The notes: a model not told the origin generated them from the letters alone. A stretch of DNA of 64,000 nucleotides from Kiritimatiellia bacterium (GCA_027493775.1 JAOSKE010000001.1:62001-126000), one strand, 5' to 3'. Shown: positions 1 through 10,700, numbered from the stretch's first letter. Translations and numbers: made by a program.

Positions 1-357
1 TGGCTCGTCGAGGAGGATGCAGCTTTGCGGGGTGAATTTGATCAGCCGCAAAAGGTCGCGCAAGCTCTGCCCGTGTGAAGAGAACATCGCGCGCGAGCGC
101 ACCAGCATATTCATGTAGTTTCCGGCCGCATCGGTGTTGAAGCGCGGATTCATCGCCTCCGTGTCCAACAGGATGTATTCCGTGGCCCCGTCTTCCGTCC
201 GCCTACACTCCGCGCAATTTGCGATTGCGCGGAGGATCGTACTCTTCCCCGACCCATTCGGCCCGATCAGCATCGTTACCCCCGGCTCGAACGAGAGGCG
301 TTTATGCAATTTAATCCGGCGCGAGTGATTCGGGCAAAATTGAATGAATTTCAGCAT
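1..357 (-). CDS. AAA/ABC-type ATPase, C-terminus cut by window edge
   Basis: Reading the minus strand from the ATG at 357 gives an open frame of 119 codons that runs off the window. It holds a Walker A motif (GPNGSGKST, about residues 33-41), an ABC-signature-like SSHGQS around residue 93 and a Walker B-like CILLDEP at the edge. This is the order found in small SMC/ABC-like predicted ATPases (AAA_23/AAA_15 type). Such proteins hydrolyse ATP, but the substrate cannot be told from this fragment. No membrane segment is seen. It is divergent from the tRNA-Pro gene 125 bp away. The motifs are directly visible; the exact family is an inference. Confidence 0.75.
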   Translation of the reverse strand, partial: MLKFIQFCPNHSRRIKLHKRLSFEPGVTMLIGPNGSGKSTILRAIANCAECRRTEDGATEYILLDTEAMNPRFNTDAAGNYMNMLVRSRAMFSSHGQSLRDLLRLIKFTPQSCILLDEP

Positions 358-481
358 GGGCACAGCATAGCTCAAATTTCAAAGTAAGCCAATTTTGGGA
401 GTTCCGCCCATTCTCTCCGCTTGCCTTATCCACCTGAAACGCGATACTCCTGTGCCTGTCGCGCGATTCTCGCGCAAGGCA

Positions 482-558
482 CGGGGCGTGGCTCAGCCTG
501 GTAGAGCGCCAGCTTTGGGAGCTGGATGTCGTGAGTTCAAATCTCACCGCCCCGACCA
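482..558 (+). tRNA. tRNA-Pro (anticodon UGG)
   Basis: The 77-nt sequence folds into a full cloverleaf. The acceptor stem is CGGGGCG/CGCCCCG, the anticodon arm is CCAGC-TTTGGGA-GCTGG, the T arm is GTGAG-TTCAAAT-CTCAC, and the 3' CCA is encoded (556-558). The C1 start is typical of bacterial tRNA-Pro. Confidence 0.95.
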
Positions 559-703
559 GCCTTCGCTCGTCTTCGACAAGCTACGGCTTGGCGGGCCATC
601 CTTCTCGCTTTGCTTTCGTGTTGCGGCTTGGCGGGGTCTTCTTCGGGGGGGAAAAGTTAAGCGCGGGATCGCAATGTTATCCGGCTTTTGTAACGATGAG
701 GTA

Positions 704-1478
704 ATGGCTGAATTACCTATTGTGATTGAGGTAGAGGGGGAGCAGGTGGTGGGGATGTTGCACGCGCCACGGGGGGGGGGCGTTTCCTGCTGTATTGTTT
801 TTACACGGATTCACGGGGACGAAAGTAGAGGGGCGGCGGTTGTTTGTTCGACTTGCGCGGAGATTGGCAGCATGCGGAATCGCTTCGCTTCGGATCGATT
901 TCCGTGGGAGTGGCGACAGCGCTGGCGACGCTTCAGAAATGACCGTTTCATCCGAACGCGCCGACGCCTTGGCTGCCCTGCGTTTTCTGGCCGAACGCGA
1001 TGACGTGGACTCTGATCGAATTGCCATTCTCGGTATGAGCCTCGGTGGGATGATCGCGGCATACACCCTGGCCGCGGTGCCGACCGTGAAGACTGCCGTG
1101 CTCTGGAACCCTGTTGCGTTTCCCAAAGAGCTGATTGATCGCCGGATGACGCCGGAAACGGAAGCAACCCTGGCATCGAATGGCGTACTCGACGATGGCG
1201 GGTGGCCGATTGGAAAATCGTTTATCGAAGAAATGAAGACCGCAGACCCGCTTGCGGCCGTGCGCGATGTTCGGATTCCAACGCTGATTGTCGGTTCGAC
1301 GGAAGACGAGATCGTCCCTCACGCCCATGCTGAAGCCTACAGCGAAGTCCTACGCAAAAATACGCCCGAATCACACCTACACCGAATTATCGGCGCCGGC
1401 CACACCTTCGCCTCACTCCCCTGGGCGGAAGAAGTGATGACGGTCACGTCAAATTGGTTGGAAACGCGACTCAAGTAA
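704..1478 (+). CDS. alpha/beta hydrolase (frameshift in a G10 run)
   Basis: A serine hydrolase of the alpha/beta fold, about 258 residues after joining. The ATG at 704 opens MAELPIVIEVEGE; the frame changes in the ten-G run at 771-780 and continues FLHGFTGTKVEG. Dropping one G restores one frame. Visible features are the oxyanion-hole HGFTG, the nucleophile elbow GMSLGG, an acidic loop STEDEIV and a late GAGHTF histidine, together a plausible Ser-Asp-His triad. No signal peptide is seen, so it is probably cytoplasmic. The substrate is unknown; similar proteins include acyl esterases and S9-like peptidases. Without the repair the N-terminal beta strand would be lost. Confidence 0.8.
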
Positions 1479-1768
1479 CAGTCGGGCGCAGCGAACCGCA
1501 AACATCCGTAAGAACGCGGAGCCCTTGCGAACAAGATTCGCATTCCATTTCAGTTGCCTCTCGCCTGCTTCCGCTGGCGACGCTGGACACCATTTGTTAT
1601 GGTGATAGGCGATTTCAGAACTTATGCAAGAGGGCGACCATGCAAGAACGCGGATGGTCGGTTGACGAAATCTCCGCGCATCTGGTGTGAATCCGGACAC
1701 GCGCACGCGGGGATTGAGCGGAAGTTCGTGGCGGACACAGCCGTTTTAAATAGATAGATTGAGAGCTG
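1479..1768. other. intergenic stretch, no gene recognised
   Basis: About 290 bp between the hydrolase and the R-M operon. Short open frames on both strands show no recognisable protein. No terminator with a T-tract, tRNA fragment or direct repeat was seen. The promoter of the R-M operon should lie here, but I cannot pick -35/-10 boxes with confidence. Confidence 0.5.
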
Positions 1769-2425
1769 ATGGAGCCGCAAGTCATATCGAAGCAGAGGGT
1801 TGCCGAGCATGGCGAGGTGTTGACCGGCAAGCGCGAGGTCAACGCCATGCTGGATCTGGTGAAGCAGGAGGCGGAGCGAATTGACTCGCGATTTCTCGAG
1901 CCGGCCTGCGGGACAGGCAATTTCTTGGCAGAGATTTTGGAACGCAAACTCCGCGTGGTCGAGGCGCGCTACGGCAAGAGCCAACTCGATTTTGAACGCT
2001 ATGCGATACTGGCCGTGTCCTCCATCTACGGTATTGATATTCAGGACGACAATGTCCAGCAGTGCCGCCAGCGGCTCTTCGGGATTTTCGATCTGTACTA
2101 TTTGCGATCGTTCAAGAACAGAACCAACGACAACTGCCGCGAGTCCGTCCGGTACATCCTTGAGCGAAACATTATCCACGGCGACGCGCTTTCGCTGAAG
2201 ACCGTCGGCGATAACCCCAAAGCGATTGTCTTTTCCGAATGGTCGCCCGTGAACGGGAGCATGTTGAAGCGGCGGGACTACACGTTCCACGGTCTGTTGG
2301 AACACGCTTCGATGAAGGAGCTGCCGCTCTTTTCCGATCTCGGAGAGAACGTTTTCATCCCGACGCCGGAAAAAGAATTCCCGCTGGTCCACTTCCTAGA
2401 GGTTGCCGATAGTGACAAACACTAA
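1769..2425 (+). CDS. R-M system methyltransferase-like subunit without NPPY motif
   Basis: First gene of a four-gene restriction-modification operon, 218 residues. It has SAM-binding motif I (FLEPACGTGNFL, about residues 42-53), a following acidic position (YGIDIQDDN) and an HGDAL segment, as in N6-adenine DNA methyltransferases. The catalytic motif IV ([DN]PP[YF]) is missing; the matching region reads SEWSPVNGSMLKRRDY. It may therefore be a non-catalytic SAM-binding or structural partner of the next gene product. Its stop lies 22 nt inside the next frame (2403-2425), implying translational coupling. The fold is well supported; the partner role is inference. Confidence 0.75.
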   Translation: MEPQVISKQRVAEHGEVLTGKREVNAMLDLVKQEAERIDSRFLEPACGTGNFLAEILERKLRVVEARYGKSQLDFERYAILAVSSIYGIDIQDDNVQQCRQRLFGIFDLYYLRSFKNRTNDNCRESVRYILERNIIHGDALSLKTVGDNPKAIVFSEWSPVNGSMLKRRDYTFHGLLEHASMKELPLFSDLGENVFIPTPEKEFPLVHFLEVADSDKH

Positions 2426-3941
2426 TTACAACCCGGATGTGCTGACCTGCATTGCCAACTTGAGCAGTGATGAGGTGTTCACCCCGCCGCAACTGGTGAA
2501 CCGGATGCTGGACCTGCTGCCGACAGAACTTTGGAGCGACAAAAAAGCCACGTTTCTCGATCCCGGCTGCAAATCCGGCGTGTTCCTGCGCGAGATCGCA
2601 AAGCGGCTGGACAAAGGGTTGGAAACACAGATTCGCGACCGGCAGAAACGGCTCAACCACATCTTCAAGCATCAGCTCTACGGTCTCGCCATGACGGAAC
2701 TGACCTCGCTGTTGTCTCGCCGGTCGCTGTATTGCTCCAAAACCGCCAACGGAAAGTATTCCGTCTGTGAGGCCTTCGACAATCCCGACGGCAATATCCA
2801 CTTCGGGCGCGTGGAACACACGTGGAAGAATGGCCGCTGCGTCCACTGCGGAGCCAACAAAGAGAATTACGAACGCAGCGGCGACCTCGAAAGCCATGCG
2901 TATGACTTCATTCATACCAACAAGCCGGAGGAACTATTTAACATGAAATTCGACGTCATCATCGGAAATCCTCCGTACCAGTTAAGCGATGGCGGGTTCG
3001 GCGAAAGCGCGCGCCCTATCTATCAACTTTTTGTTGAACAGGCGAAAAAGATGAATCCACGCTATCTGAGCATGATCATTCCTGCGCGGTGGTTTGCGGG
3101 TGGGAAAGGGCTTGATGATTTCAGAGATTCAATGCTGCGCGACGATCGTATTTCACATCTCACTGACTACCCTGTAGCTTCGGATGTGTTTCCGGGTGTT
3201 AGAGTGATTGGTGGGATTTGTTATTTTCTTTGGAGTCGTGATTATCGCGGACCGTGTGAGGTATCGACTTCTCTTAATGAGATAGAGGATACGATGACGC
3301 GTCCACTTAACGAGTTTGAAATTTTTATTCGCTTCAACAAAGCCGTGCCTATCGTCAAGAAAGTTCTACGCAAGAAATACACGCCATTGAGCGATCAAGT
3401 GTCTAGTCGAAAGCCATTTGGTTTGTCTACTACCGCACGCCCGAGTGGGCAGGGCGGTGTACGCCTATATGCAACTAAAACAGTCGGGCAAGTAGAGCGC
3501 TCAAAAATATCCCTTGGTGTGGAAATGATCAGCAAGTGGAAGGTATTGCTGTCAAAAGGATATGGTGAAGGTGGTGAAAGCCGTGAATATCCTCGAATGA
3601 TTATCGGCAAGCCGATTGTGGCACCACCGCCAAGTGCTTGCACTGAGACATATATTGTTGTTGGTTGCTATGACGACCGTGAGACCGCGGAAAGACTAGC
3701 TTCATATATAAAGACACGCTTCTTTCGATTTTTGGTTGGGCTTAAGAAAAACACGCAAGACACAACCAAAAGTCGCTTTTCGTTCGTGCCAACCATTCCA
3801 TTGGACAGGGAATGGACAGACACAATGCTCTATAAACATTTCGCTTTGACAAAAGCCGAGATTGCGTTCATCGAATCCATGGTTCGCCCGATGGCAGAAA
3901 ACAGAGACGAGGAGTCGGGTGGGGAGGCGAGCGATGAGTAG
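2403..3941 (+). CDS. Eco57I-type N6-adenine DNA methyltransferase
   Basis: Modification subunit, 512 residues, expected to transfer a methyl group from SAM to adenine in a specific DNA sequence. Motif I-like FLDPGCKSGVFL is near residue 58 and the catalytic NPPY motif near residue 189 (FDVIIGNPPYQLSDGG). A short Cys pair (CVHCGAN, about residue 151) suggests a small zinc-binding insert. The C-terminal half (from about 3160) is more AT-rich than the N-terminal half and probably contains the target recognition region. The frame overlaps the upstream gene by 23 nt and the downstream BRO-N gene by 8 nt. The function is secure at family level; the recognition sequence is unknown. Confidence 0.88.
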   Translation: MPIVTNTNYNPDVLTCIANLSSDEVFTPPQLVNRMLDLLPTELWSDKKATFLDPGCKSGVFLREIAKRLDKGLETQIRDRQKRLNHIFKHQLYGLAMTELTSLLSRRSLYCSKTANGKYSVCEAFDNPDGNIHFGRVEHTWKNGRCVHCGANKENYERSGDLESHAYDFIHTNKPEELFNMKFDVIIGNPPYQLSDGGFGESARPIYQLFVEQAKKMNPRYLSMIIPARWFAGGKGLDDFRDSMLRDDRISHLTDYPVASDVFPGVRVIGGICYFLWSRDYRGPCEVSTSLNEIEDTMTRPLNEFEIFIRFNKAVPIVKKVLRKKYTPLSDQVSSRKPFGLSTTARPSGQGGVRLYATKTVGQVERSKISLGVEMISKWKVLLSKGYGEGGESREYPRMIIGKPIVAPPPSACTETYIVVGCYDDRETAERLASYIKTRFFRFLVGLKKNTQDTTKSRFSFVPTIPLDREWTDTMLYKHFALTKAEIAFIESMVRPMAENRDEESGGEASDE

Positions 3942-4785
3942 CGACAAAGCCTTGGCGGCATTCGAAAAGCACGTGATCCGGCGGTTCTTCGATGAGAAGA
4001 ATGAAATCTGGTATTTCTCCGTTGTGGACGTGATTGCCGCGCTGACGGACAGCACAAATCCGGCGGTTTACTGGCGGGTGTTGAAGAAACGGCTCAAAGA
4101 TGAAGGCGCGGATGAAACCGTTACAAAATGTAACGCTTTGAAAATGCCGTCAGCCGACGGAAAAATGCGGGTGACGGATATGGCTGACACGGAGACGCTG
4201 CTTCGTCTGATCCAATCCATTCCCTCGCCCAAGGCTGAACCTTTCAAGCTCTGGCTGGCGAAGGTGGGTTATGAGCGCATTCAGGATATGAGCGACCCGG
4301 CGCGGTCGCTGGACCGGGCGCGGGAGTATTGGCAAAAGCATGGCCGCAGCGAGAAGTGGATTCAGCAGCGGATGATGGGACAGGAAACGCGCAACAAGCT
4401 GACCGACTACTGGAAGGATCACGAGATCAAGGGCGAGGAGGAATACGCTATTCTGACCAATATTATCCACCAGGAGTGGAGCGACGTCTCGGTCAAGAAG
4501 CACAAGTCGCTCAAGGGCCTGAAGACCCAAAATCTGCGCGATCACATGAGCGAGGCGGAGCTGATCTTTACCGCGCTGGCTGAACTCTCCACTCGGCAGA
4601 TTGCCGAAAGCGTGCAGGCGACCGGAATGCCGGAGAACGCGGAGGCCGGGAAAAAGGGCGGACGGATTGCCCGGCGCGCACGCCGAGAACTGGAACAGAA
4701 GACCGGAAAAAGCGTGGTCACGGGCGAGAACTTTCTGCCGCCAAGCAAGGAAGCGAAACGGCTGACAGGAGAGGTGAGTGAGTAA
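3934..4785 (+). CDS. BRO-N domain protein, DinD-like
   Basis: A 283-residue protein. I chose the ATG at 3934 because it overlaps the methyltransferase stop (ATGAGTAG) and follows a GGGGAGG ribosome site. The N-terminal ~110 residues resemble the BRO-N fold of viral and phage antirepressor-like proteins: IWYFSVVDVIAAL, then AVYWRVLKKRL and TDMADTETLLRLIQS. The rest is helical and charged (YWQKHGRSEKWIQQRM; GKKGGRIARRARRELE) and resembles DinD-type proteins. BRO-N domains often bind DNA. In this operon it may regulate the R-M genes or assist the nuclease; that role is inference. No catalytic motif is visible. Confidence 0.75.
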   Translation: MSSDKALAAFEKHVIRRFFDEKNEIWYFSVVDVIAALTDSTNPAVYWRVLKKRLKDEGADETVTKCNALKMPSADGKMRVTDMADTETLLRLIQSIPSPKAEPFKLWLAKVGYERIQDMSDPARSLDRAREYWQKHGRSEKWIQQRMMGQETRNKLTDYWKDHEIKGEEEYAILTNIIHQEWSDVSVKKHKSLKGLKTQNLRDHMSEAELIFTALAELSTRQIAESVQATGMPENAEAGKKGGRIARRARRELEQKTGKSVVTGENFLPPSKEAKRLTGEVSE

Positions 4786-7311
4786 CGACTTCTTCCCACC
4801 GCGCCCGGCATCGCGGCCCGCAATTTACGCCTACGAGGATACAAATCCGCAGTATGCGGGTCTGCTCAAGGTGGGCTACACGACCGTGGACGCGCAAAGC
4901 CGCGTGGCGCAACAGTACCCGACACGTCGGCCCGGCAGGCTGCCGTACCGGATCGTGCTCGAGGAACCCGCTATGCGAAACGACGGGACGGTTTTTACTG
5001 ACCACGATGTCCACCGGATGCTCCGGGTCAACGGTGTCAAAAACCCGGAAGGCGAGTGGTTCCGCTGCACGGTTGCCCAAGTCAAGGCCGCGATTATCGC
5101 GGTGCGCACCGGGCAACTGAACGAGGAAAATCGGTCGTTGGATTTCACGATGCGCCCGGAGCAGGTCGAAGCGGTCGAAAAGACGGCTGCGTATTTCGAC
5201 AGTTGGCGAAAGGATCAGGGTAACCGGAACAAGCCGTCGCGTTTTCTCTGGAACGCGAAGATGCGTTTTGGAAAGACTTTTGCCGCCTATCAGTTGGCGA
5301 AGAAGATGGGCTGGCGCAAGGTGCTGGTTCTGACCTTCAAGCCCGCCGTGCAAAGCGCGTGGGAAGAGGACTTGAAAGGTCATCTGGATTTCAGCAAGTG
5401 GCAATTCATCAAGCCCGGCGGACTGACCTATGAACAGGCGAACAAGAAGAAGCCGTTTGTCTGCTTCGGTTCATTTCAGGACTACTTGGGGCGGAATCCG
5501 AGCACGGGCGGGATCAAGACGAAGAACGAATGGGTGCATTCGACGCACTGGGACTGCGTGATTTTCGATGAGTACCATTATGGCGCCTGGCGCGAGAACG
5601 CGAAGGAGCTTTTCGAATCGGAGGACGAAAAGGAACGTAAATTCGCCGAGGGCGAGGGTATCGCGGACTTCGACGAGGAGATTATACCAATCACGACAGG
5701 CGCCTATCTCTACCTCTCGGGCACACCCTTCCGCGCGATCGCTTCCGGCGAGTTCATCGAGGAACAAATCTACAACTGGACGTATTCCGATGAGCAGCGG
5801 GCCAAGCGGGATTGGACAGGCCAGAAGAATCCCCCCCTGCGCTGCCCCGGATGGTGTTGATGACGTATCAACTGCCGGACGCGATTCGGGAAATTGCGAT
5901 GCAAGGGGAGTTCAACGAGTTTGATTTGAATGTGTTCTTTTCCGCTGAGGGCATCGGCGACAAAGCGAAATTCAGGTATGAGAATGAAGTCCAGAAATGG
6001 CTGAACCTGATACGCGGCGCGTTCATGCCGACCAGCGTTGATGATCTGAAACTCGGCGCACAGAAACCGCCCATGCCGTTCTCGGATGCTCGACTCCTGG
6101 GCGTCCTTTCACATTCTTTCTGGTTTCTGCCCAGCGTGGCGGCTTGTTACGCCATGCGAAACCTGTTGGCAATGATGCACAACCGTTTTTACCACGACTA
6201 CAAGATCATCGTTGCGGCGGGAAACACCGCCGGGATTGGCGTGGCGGCTTTGTCACCGGTGCAGGAGGCGATGGACGATCCACTCACCACGAAGACCATT
6301 ACCCTGTCATGCGGCAAACTGACCACGGGCGTAACGGTGAGGCCGTGGACGGGCATCCTCATGCTGCGCAACTCCTCCAGCCCGGAAACCTATTTTCAGG
6401 CGGCGTTCCGCGTGCAATCGCCCTGGACGGTGCGCAACCCCGACGGCGCCTCTCCGAACACCGAGCAGATCATCAAAGAGGAGTGCTACGTCTTCGACTT
6501 CGCCCCGGATCGCGCATTGCGGCAGATTGCCGACTACAGTTGCCGCCTAGACGTGAACGAGACCAATCCGGAAAAGAAGGTTGAGGAGTTCATCAGCTTC
6601 CTGCCGGTTCTGGCGTATGACGGCAGTTCCATGAAGCAGATAGACGCCGCCGGCATTTTGGATATGGCGATGAGTGGCACGACAGCCACTCTGCTTGCGC
6701 GGCGCTGGGAAAGTGCCTTGCTTGTCAATGTGGACAACAACACATTGCGTCGCTTGATGGCGGACAAAAAAGCGATGGATGCACTCATGAGCATTGAGGG
6801 TTTTCGGAGCCTGAATCAGGATATTGAGACCATCATCAACAAGTCGGAAGCCGTGAAGAAAGCCCGCAAAGAGGCCAATGACGAAAAACTGTCTGAAAAA
6901 GAGAAAAAGCTGCTTTCCGAGGCAGAAAAGGAGTTTAAGAGCAAGCGCAAGCAGATTCAGGAGAAGCTCATCAAGTTCGCCACGCGCGTTCCAGTTTTCA
7001 TGTACCTGACCGACTATCGCGAGCGGACGCTGCGAGACGTGATTACCCAACTTGAACCGAGTTTGTTCAAGAAGGTCACGGGACTGACCATGAAGGACTT
7101 TGAGTTATTAGTCAGCCTCGGGGTCTTCAATAGCGCCCTGATGAACGATGCGGTGTACAAGTTCAAGCGCTATGAGGATGCCAGTCTGAGTTACACGGGC
7201 ATCAGCAAACACGAAGGCGAGGACATCGGCCTTTATGACACCGTCCTGACTTCGGAAGATGCGGCAAGGGTCTTCGAAAACTTTCCTGTGGGAAAGGGGT
7301 ATAGGACATGA
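4778..7311 (+). CDS. T5orf172/GIY-YIG nuclease fused to DEAD/DEAH helicase (frameshift in a C7 run)
   Basis: Restriction subunit, about 844 residues after joining. A GTG at 4778 overlaps the BRO-N stop (GTGAGTAA) and follows AGGAGAGG. The N-terminal ~110 residues (AIYAYED...GLLKVGYTT, later DHDVHRML and EWFRC) fit the T5orf172 branch of GIY-YIG nucleases. A superfamily-2 helicase core follows: NAKMRFGKT (Walker A variant), IFDEYHYG (DExH) and LSGTPFRA (motif III). The frame changes in seven Cs at 5831-5837; adding one C joins NPP to ALPRMVLMTY. The C-terminal half has a long Lys/Glu-rich stretch, probably coiled coil. It likely translocates on DNA and cuts unmodified sites; the cleavage role is inferred from the fusion. 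Confidence 0.85.
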
Positions 7312-7364
7312 AGACGTCCGATTGTTTCATTGCGTAGATTCGGCGTAGTGCGCCTTTGCGTGGG

Positions 7365-7438
7365 TGGAGCGGGTAGTGGGAATCGAACCCACGTATCAAG
7401 CTTGGGAAGCTCGCGTACTACCATTGTACTATACCCGC
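7365..7438 (-). tRNA. tRNA-Gly (anticodon CCC)
   Basis: On the minus strand the 74-nt sequence folds with acceptor GCGGGTA/TACCCGC, anticodon arm CGAGC-TTCCCAA-GCTTG (anticodon CCC), T arm GTGGG-TTCGATT-CCCAC and an encoded CCA at 7365-7367. Confidence 0.93.
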
Positions 7439-7551
7439 AGGGGATGGGGTTAATTCAGCAAATTGAGACGTGAATTGCAATGGAGATTCGTCGTTATTTT
7501 GTGGCGGGTGGTTGACGCGGGGAAGGGGCTTTTGTACAAGGGAGATCGGTT

Positions 7552-7638
7552 GCCGGAGTGGCGGAATGGCAGACGCGTCGGACTCAAAATCCGATACCCT
7601 CTAAAGGTGTGTGGGTTCAAGTCCCTCCTCCGGCACCA
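7552..7638 (+). tRNA. tRNA-Leu (anticodon CAA)
   Basis: An 87-nt class II tRNA with a long variable arm. The acceptor is GCCGGAG/CTCCGGC, the anticodon arm is TCGGA-CTCAAAA-TCCGA, and the T arm contains GGTTCAAGTCC. The 3' CCA is encoded (7636-7638). Confidence 0.95.
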
Positions 7639-7783
7639 TTCTTTCTTCTTTTTTCCCGTTTCCCTCGCAAAACGCGGTTTGTTGATTTTCCCGATTTTGG
7701 GCCCGAGAGCGGTGGCCTGTCGTGTCGGATTTTTGTGACATTGCAGGATTGACCGGTGGGCGAATTTTGTTCACTCTTAAAGA

Positions 7784-10700
7784 ATGCGCTTGTGCCGTTT
7801 CCCTACTCGCGTTTTTCGCTTCGCGTTTGCGCTTTTTTTAGCCGCTGGCGCGATTTCACTGGCTAGTGCTGCGCGGGTCGCGCTGCCCGATTCTGATGAG
7901 GACGATAATCTCCTCGCGGGTCAGGATGCGTGGGACGAAACGGGGCCGGATGTTGAAATTGAGGAAGCGCCGGATATTCGAGAGGTTCCGGTGGGCGTCG
8001 AGCGGGCGCGCCATACGATGCGGACAATGGCGCTCGCGCAGGGGGCGACGGAAGAGCAGGCCGAGCAGGCAGCGCTCAGTGTTCCCGTGGACATCGGCGA
8101 GTGGAAGAGCGCACATCAGTTGGCGCTGGAGGAACATCGCGGTCAGGCGCCGTCGGATGTGGATACCAATGCCGTGCCTTCGCGCGGGCCGCCTTCACCG
8201 ATTCGTATGGTGCAACCGAAGGCGATTGCGCAGGGGAAGCGCGTGTTGGGGTGGCACCCGTATTGGGCGACGATGGATGACATCAAGAATTATCAGTACT
8301 CGAATCTGACGACGATTGCCTATTTCTCGTATGAGGTGAATCCGGCGACGGGGAATGCGGATTCGATGGGGTCGTGGTCGAGTACACCGGTGGTGGACTA
8401 TGCATGGAGCAATGGCGTCAAAACGGTGCTGACCGCGACGTTGTTTGGTGATGCGGCGACGCATCAGTTTCTGACGACCCCGAGTGCGCAAAGTAACTTG
8501 ATTACAAAGTTGCTGGTTGCGATGACGAATCGAACAGGCCGCGCAGGGAATGGGGTGAACATTGACTTCGAGGGGGTCGGGTCGTGGTCCGGCGCGACGA
8601 CTGCAATGTCCACGTTTATGAGTAATTTGATCGTGCGCTTTCACGCGGCGAATCCGAATTATGAGGTCAGTATCGCGCTGCCATCGGTGGACTGGTATGC
8701 AAATTTTGCGGTGTCGAACTTTGATCGCGCGGGCTTGGATTACGCGATCATCATGGGCTATGACTACTATTACGCGGGCAGCAGCACGCCGGGACCGGTT
8801 GCGCCGTTGTACAGCAGCGCGCAGTGGATCGGCGCGAGCTCGTGGTGCTCGGTAGATTACTCGCTGAACTATTATCTCGGGAAAGGAATCACACCCGGTA
8901 AGTTAATGCTGGGCGTGCCGTATTACGGGCGGCGGTGGGCGGCGGCGAGCACGAATTTTGGCGCGGCGAGTCTGGGTTCGGGTTCCTCCGCTGCGTTGAC
9001 TTATGGCGCGGCAGAAACCCAGGCGCAGCAGAAGGGGAAGCGCTGGGATAATAACGCCAGTGTGCCGTACTATACCTACACGGAGGCGGGGACCGCGTAT
9101 CAGACGTTCTACGATGACGCGACGAGTCTCGGCATGAAGTACGATTTGTCGAATAGCAAGGGGCTGGGCGGTATTGGTATTTGGAATCTTACGCAAGGCT
9201 CGGGGAAGACGGAGTTGTGGAACGTGATCTACGACAAGTTCGGCCCGGATGCAGAGGAGCCGGGTGAGCCGGGGGGTGGCGATGGAGATGGTGGGTCGGG
9301 AAGCGCGCTGTGGACAAAACGTACCCTGCCTCACTCGGGGAACTTTTATGGGGTTGCAAGTCGCGATGGACTTCACGTGGCGAGCGGGGCGGGGGGTGCG
9401 ATTTATACTTCGACAAATGGGATCGATTGGAGCGCACGCAGTAGTGGGAAGAGCGGGCTGCTGATGAATGTGAACGGCGATGGGCCGCTCTGGGTGGTGG
9501 TGGGCGAGAGTGGCGCCATCATCACCTCGACGGATGGATTGACCTGGACTTCGCGCACGTCACCGACCAATGCGCTCTTTCGCGGAATCGCGTATGGGAA
9601 TGGAATCTATCTCGCCGTCGGCGATAATGGCGCGTTGGTGCGTTCAACGAATGGCGTCGCATGGAGCGTGGTTGTATCGGGGACTGCAAACTCGTTGCAG
9701 GGCGTTGCGTATGGGAAGGATTTTGTAAATGCGGGCAGTACGAACGGTGCGCCGGTGGAGCCGGGGCTGTTCGTTATTACCGGCGCTAGCGGGTTGATCA
9801 TGACCTCGCCGGATGGGGTGTCGTGGACGCCCCGCACTTCCGGGACATCGGTTTGGCTGTCGGACGTAATTTATGGAAACGGCTATTACGTTTCCGTCGG
9901 CAACACGCGAATCCTTCGTTCCTCGGATGGAATCACGTGGAGCGCCACGGTCACTGAACCTTATTTTTATCGCGTCGGCTATTGCGCCGGTGTGTTCAAG
10001 GCTGTGGGCACTGGAGGCGCAATCTGGACCTCGCTGAATGGACAATCGTGGAGCGCAGAAGTATCGAACACGACGAACGATTTGCGCGGGGTGAGTTACG
10101 CCAATGACCAATTTGTGGCGGTCGGTTTCAGCGGAACTATTTTGACAAAAGGTTCGATGGCCGGCGCGGGTGAGGATGGCGGCGGTGGAGAGGGGCCGGG
10201 TGATGGCGGGGAGATCGGAGATGGCGATGAACCGCTTCCGACGCCGGATGATACGGGTCTGGCGCAGGTTGCGGCGGCGCAGCCGAGCGGTCCGCTTTCC
10301 GGCGTAGTGGTCTTTACGAGCGCTGGCCATGGATTTGGCGCGAACGCGGCGCTGACGGCGTGGATTCCCGAGCGAGGGCTGACGCAGGGAATGAACGAGG
10401 ATATGGGCAATGTTGATCAGCTCAATTACTTTGCGGATCAGGCATGGAAACTCGGCGCGACGTTGGTTCCGTTCCGCCCGATTGGTTATCAGACGAATGA
10501 AGTCGTGCTGGACAATATGGATACGAACGACACGCCGCGTGGTCAGGTGACGTTCGGTGGTACCTGGTACAATTCGTCGCAGACGATCTACTACGGCAAG
10601 GCGGGCGATGCGGTGCCGTATCGCTATGCGGCGGTGAGTGGCAGTGGTTCTACTTCATGGGCGTCGTATCGTCCGAAGCTCCCGGCTGCGGGTGAGTACC

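Noticed and set aside
559..703. Imperfect repeat (GCTACGGCTTGGCGGG / GTTGCGGCTTGGCGGG) after tRNA-Pro
   Set aside because: Too short and degenerate, with no further copy seen in the window, to call a distinct element.
7365..7438. tRNA-Gly as an attachment site for the R-M island
   Set aside because: No duplicated tRNA 3' end was found left of the operon and no integrase is present.
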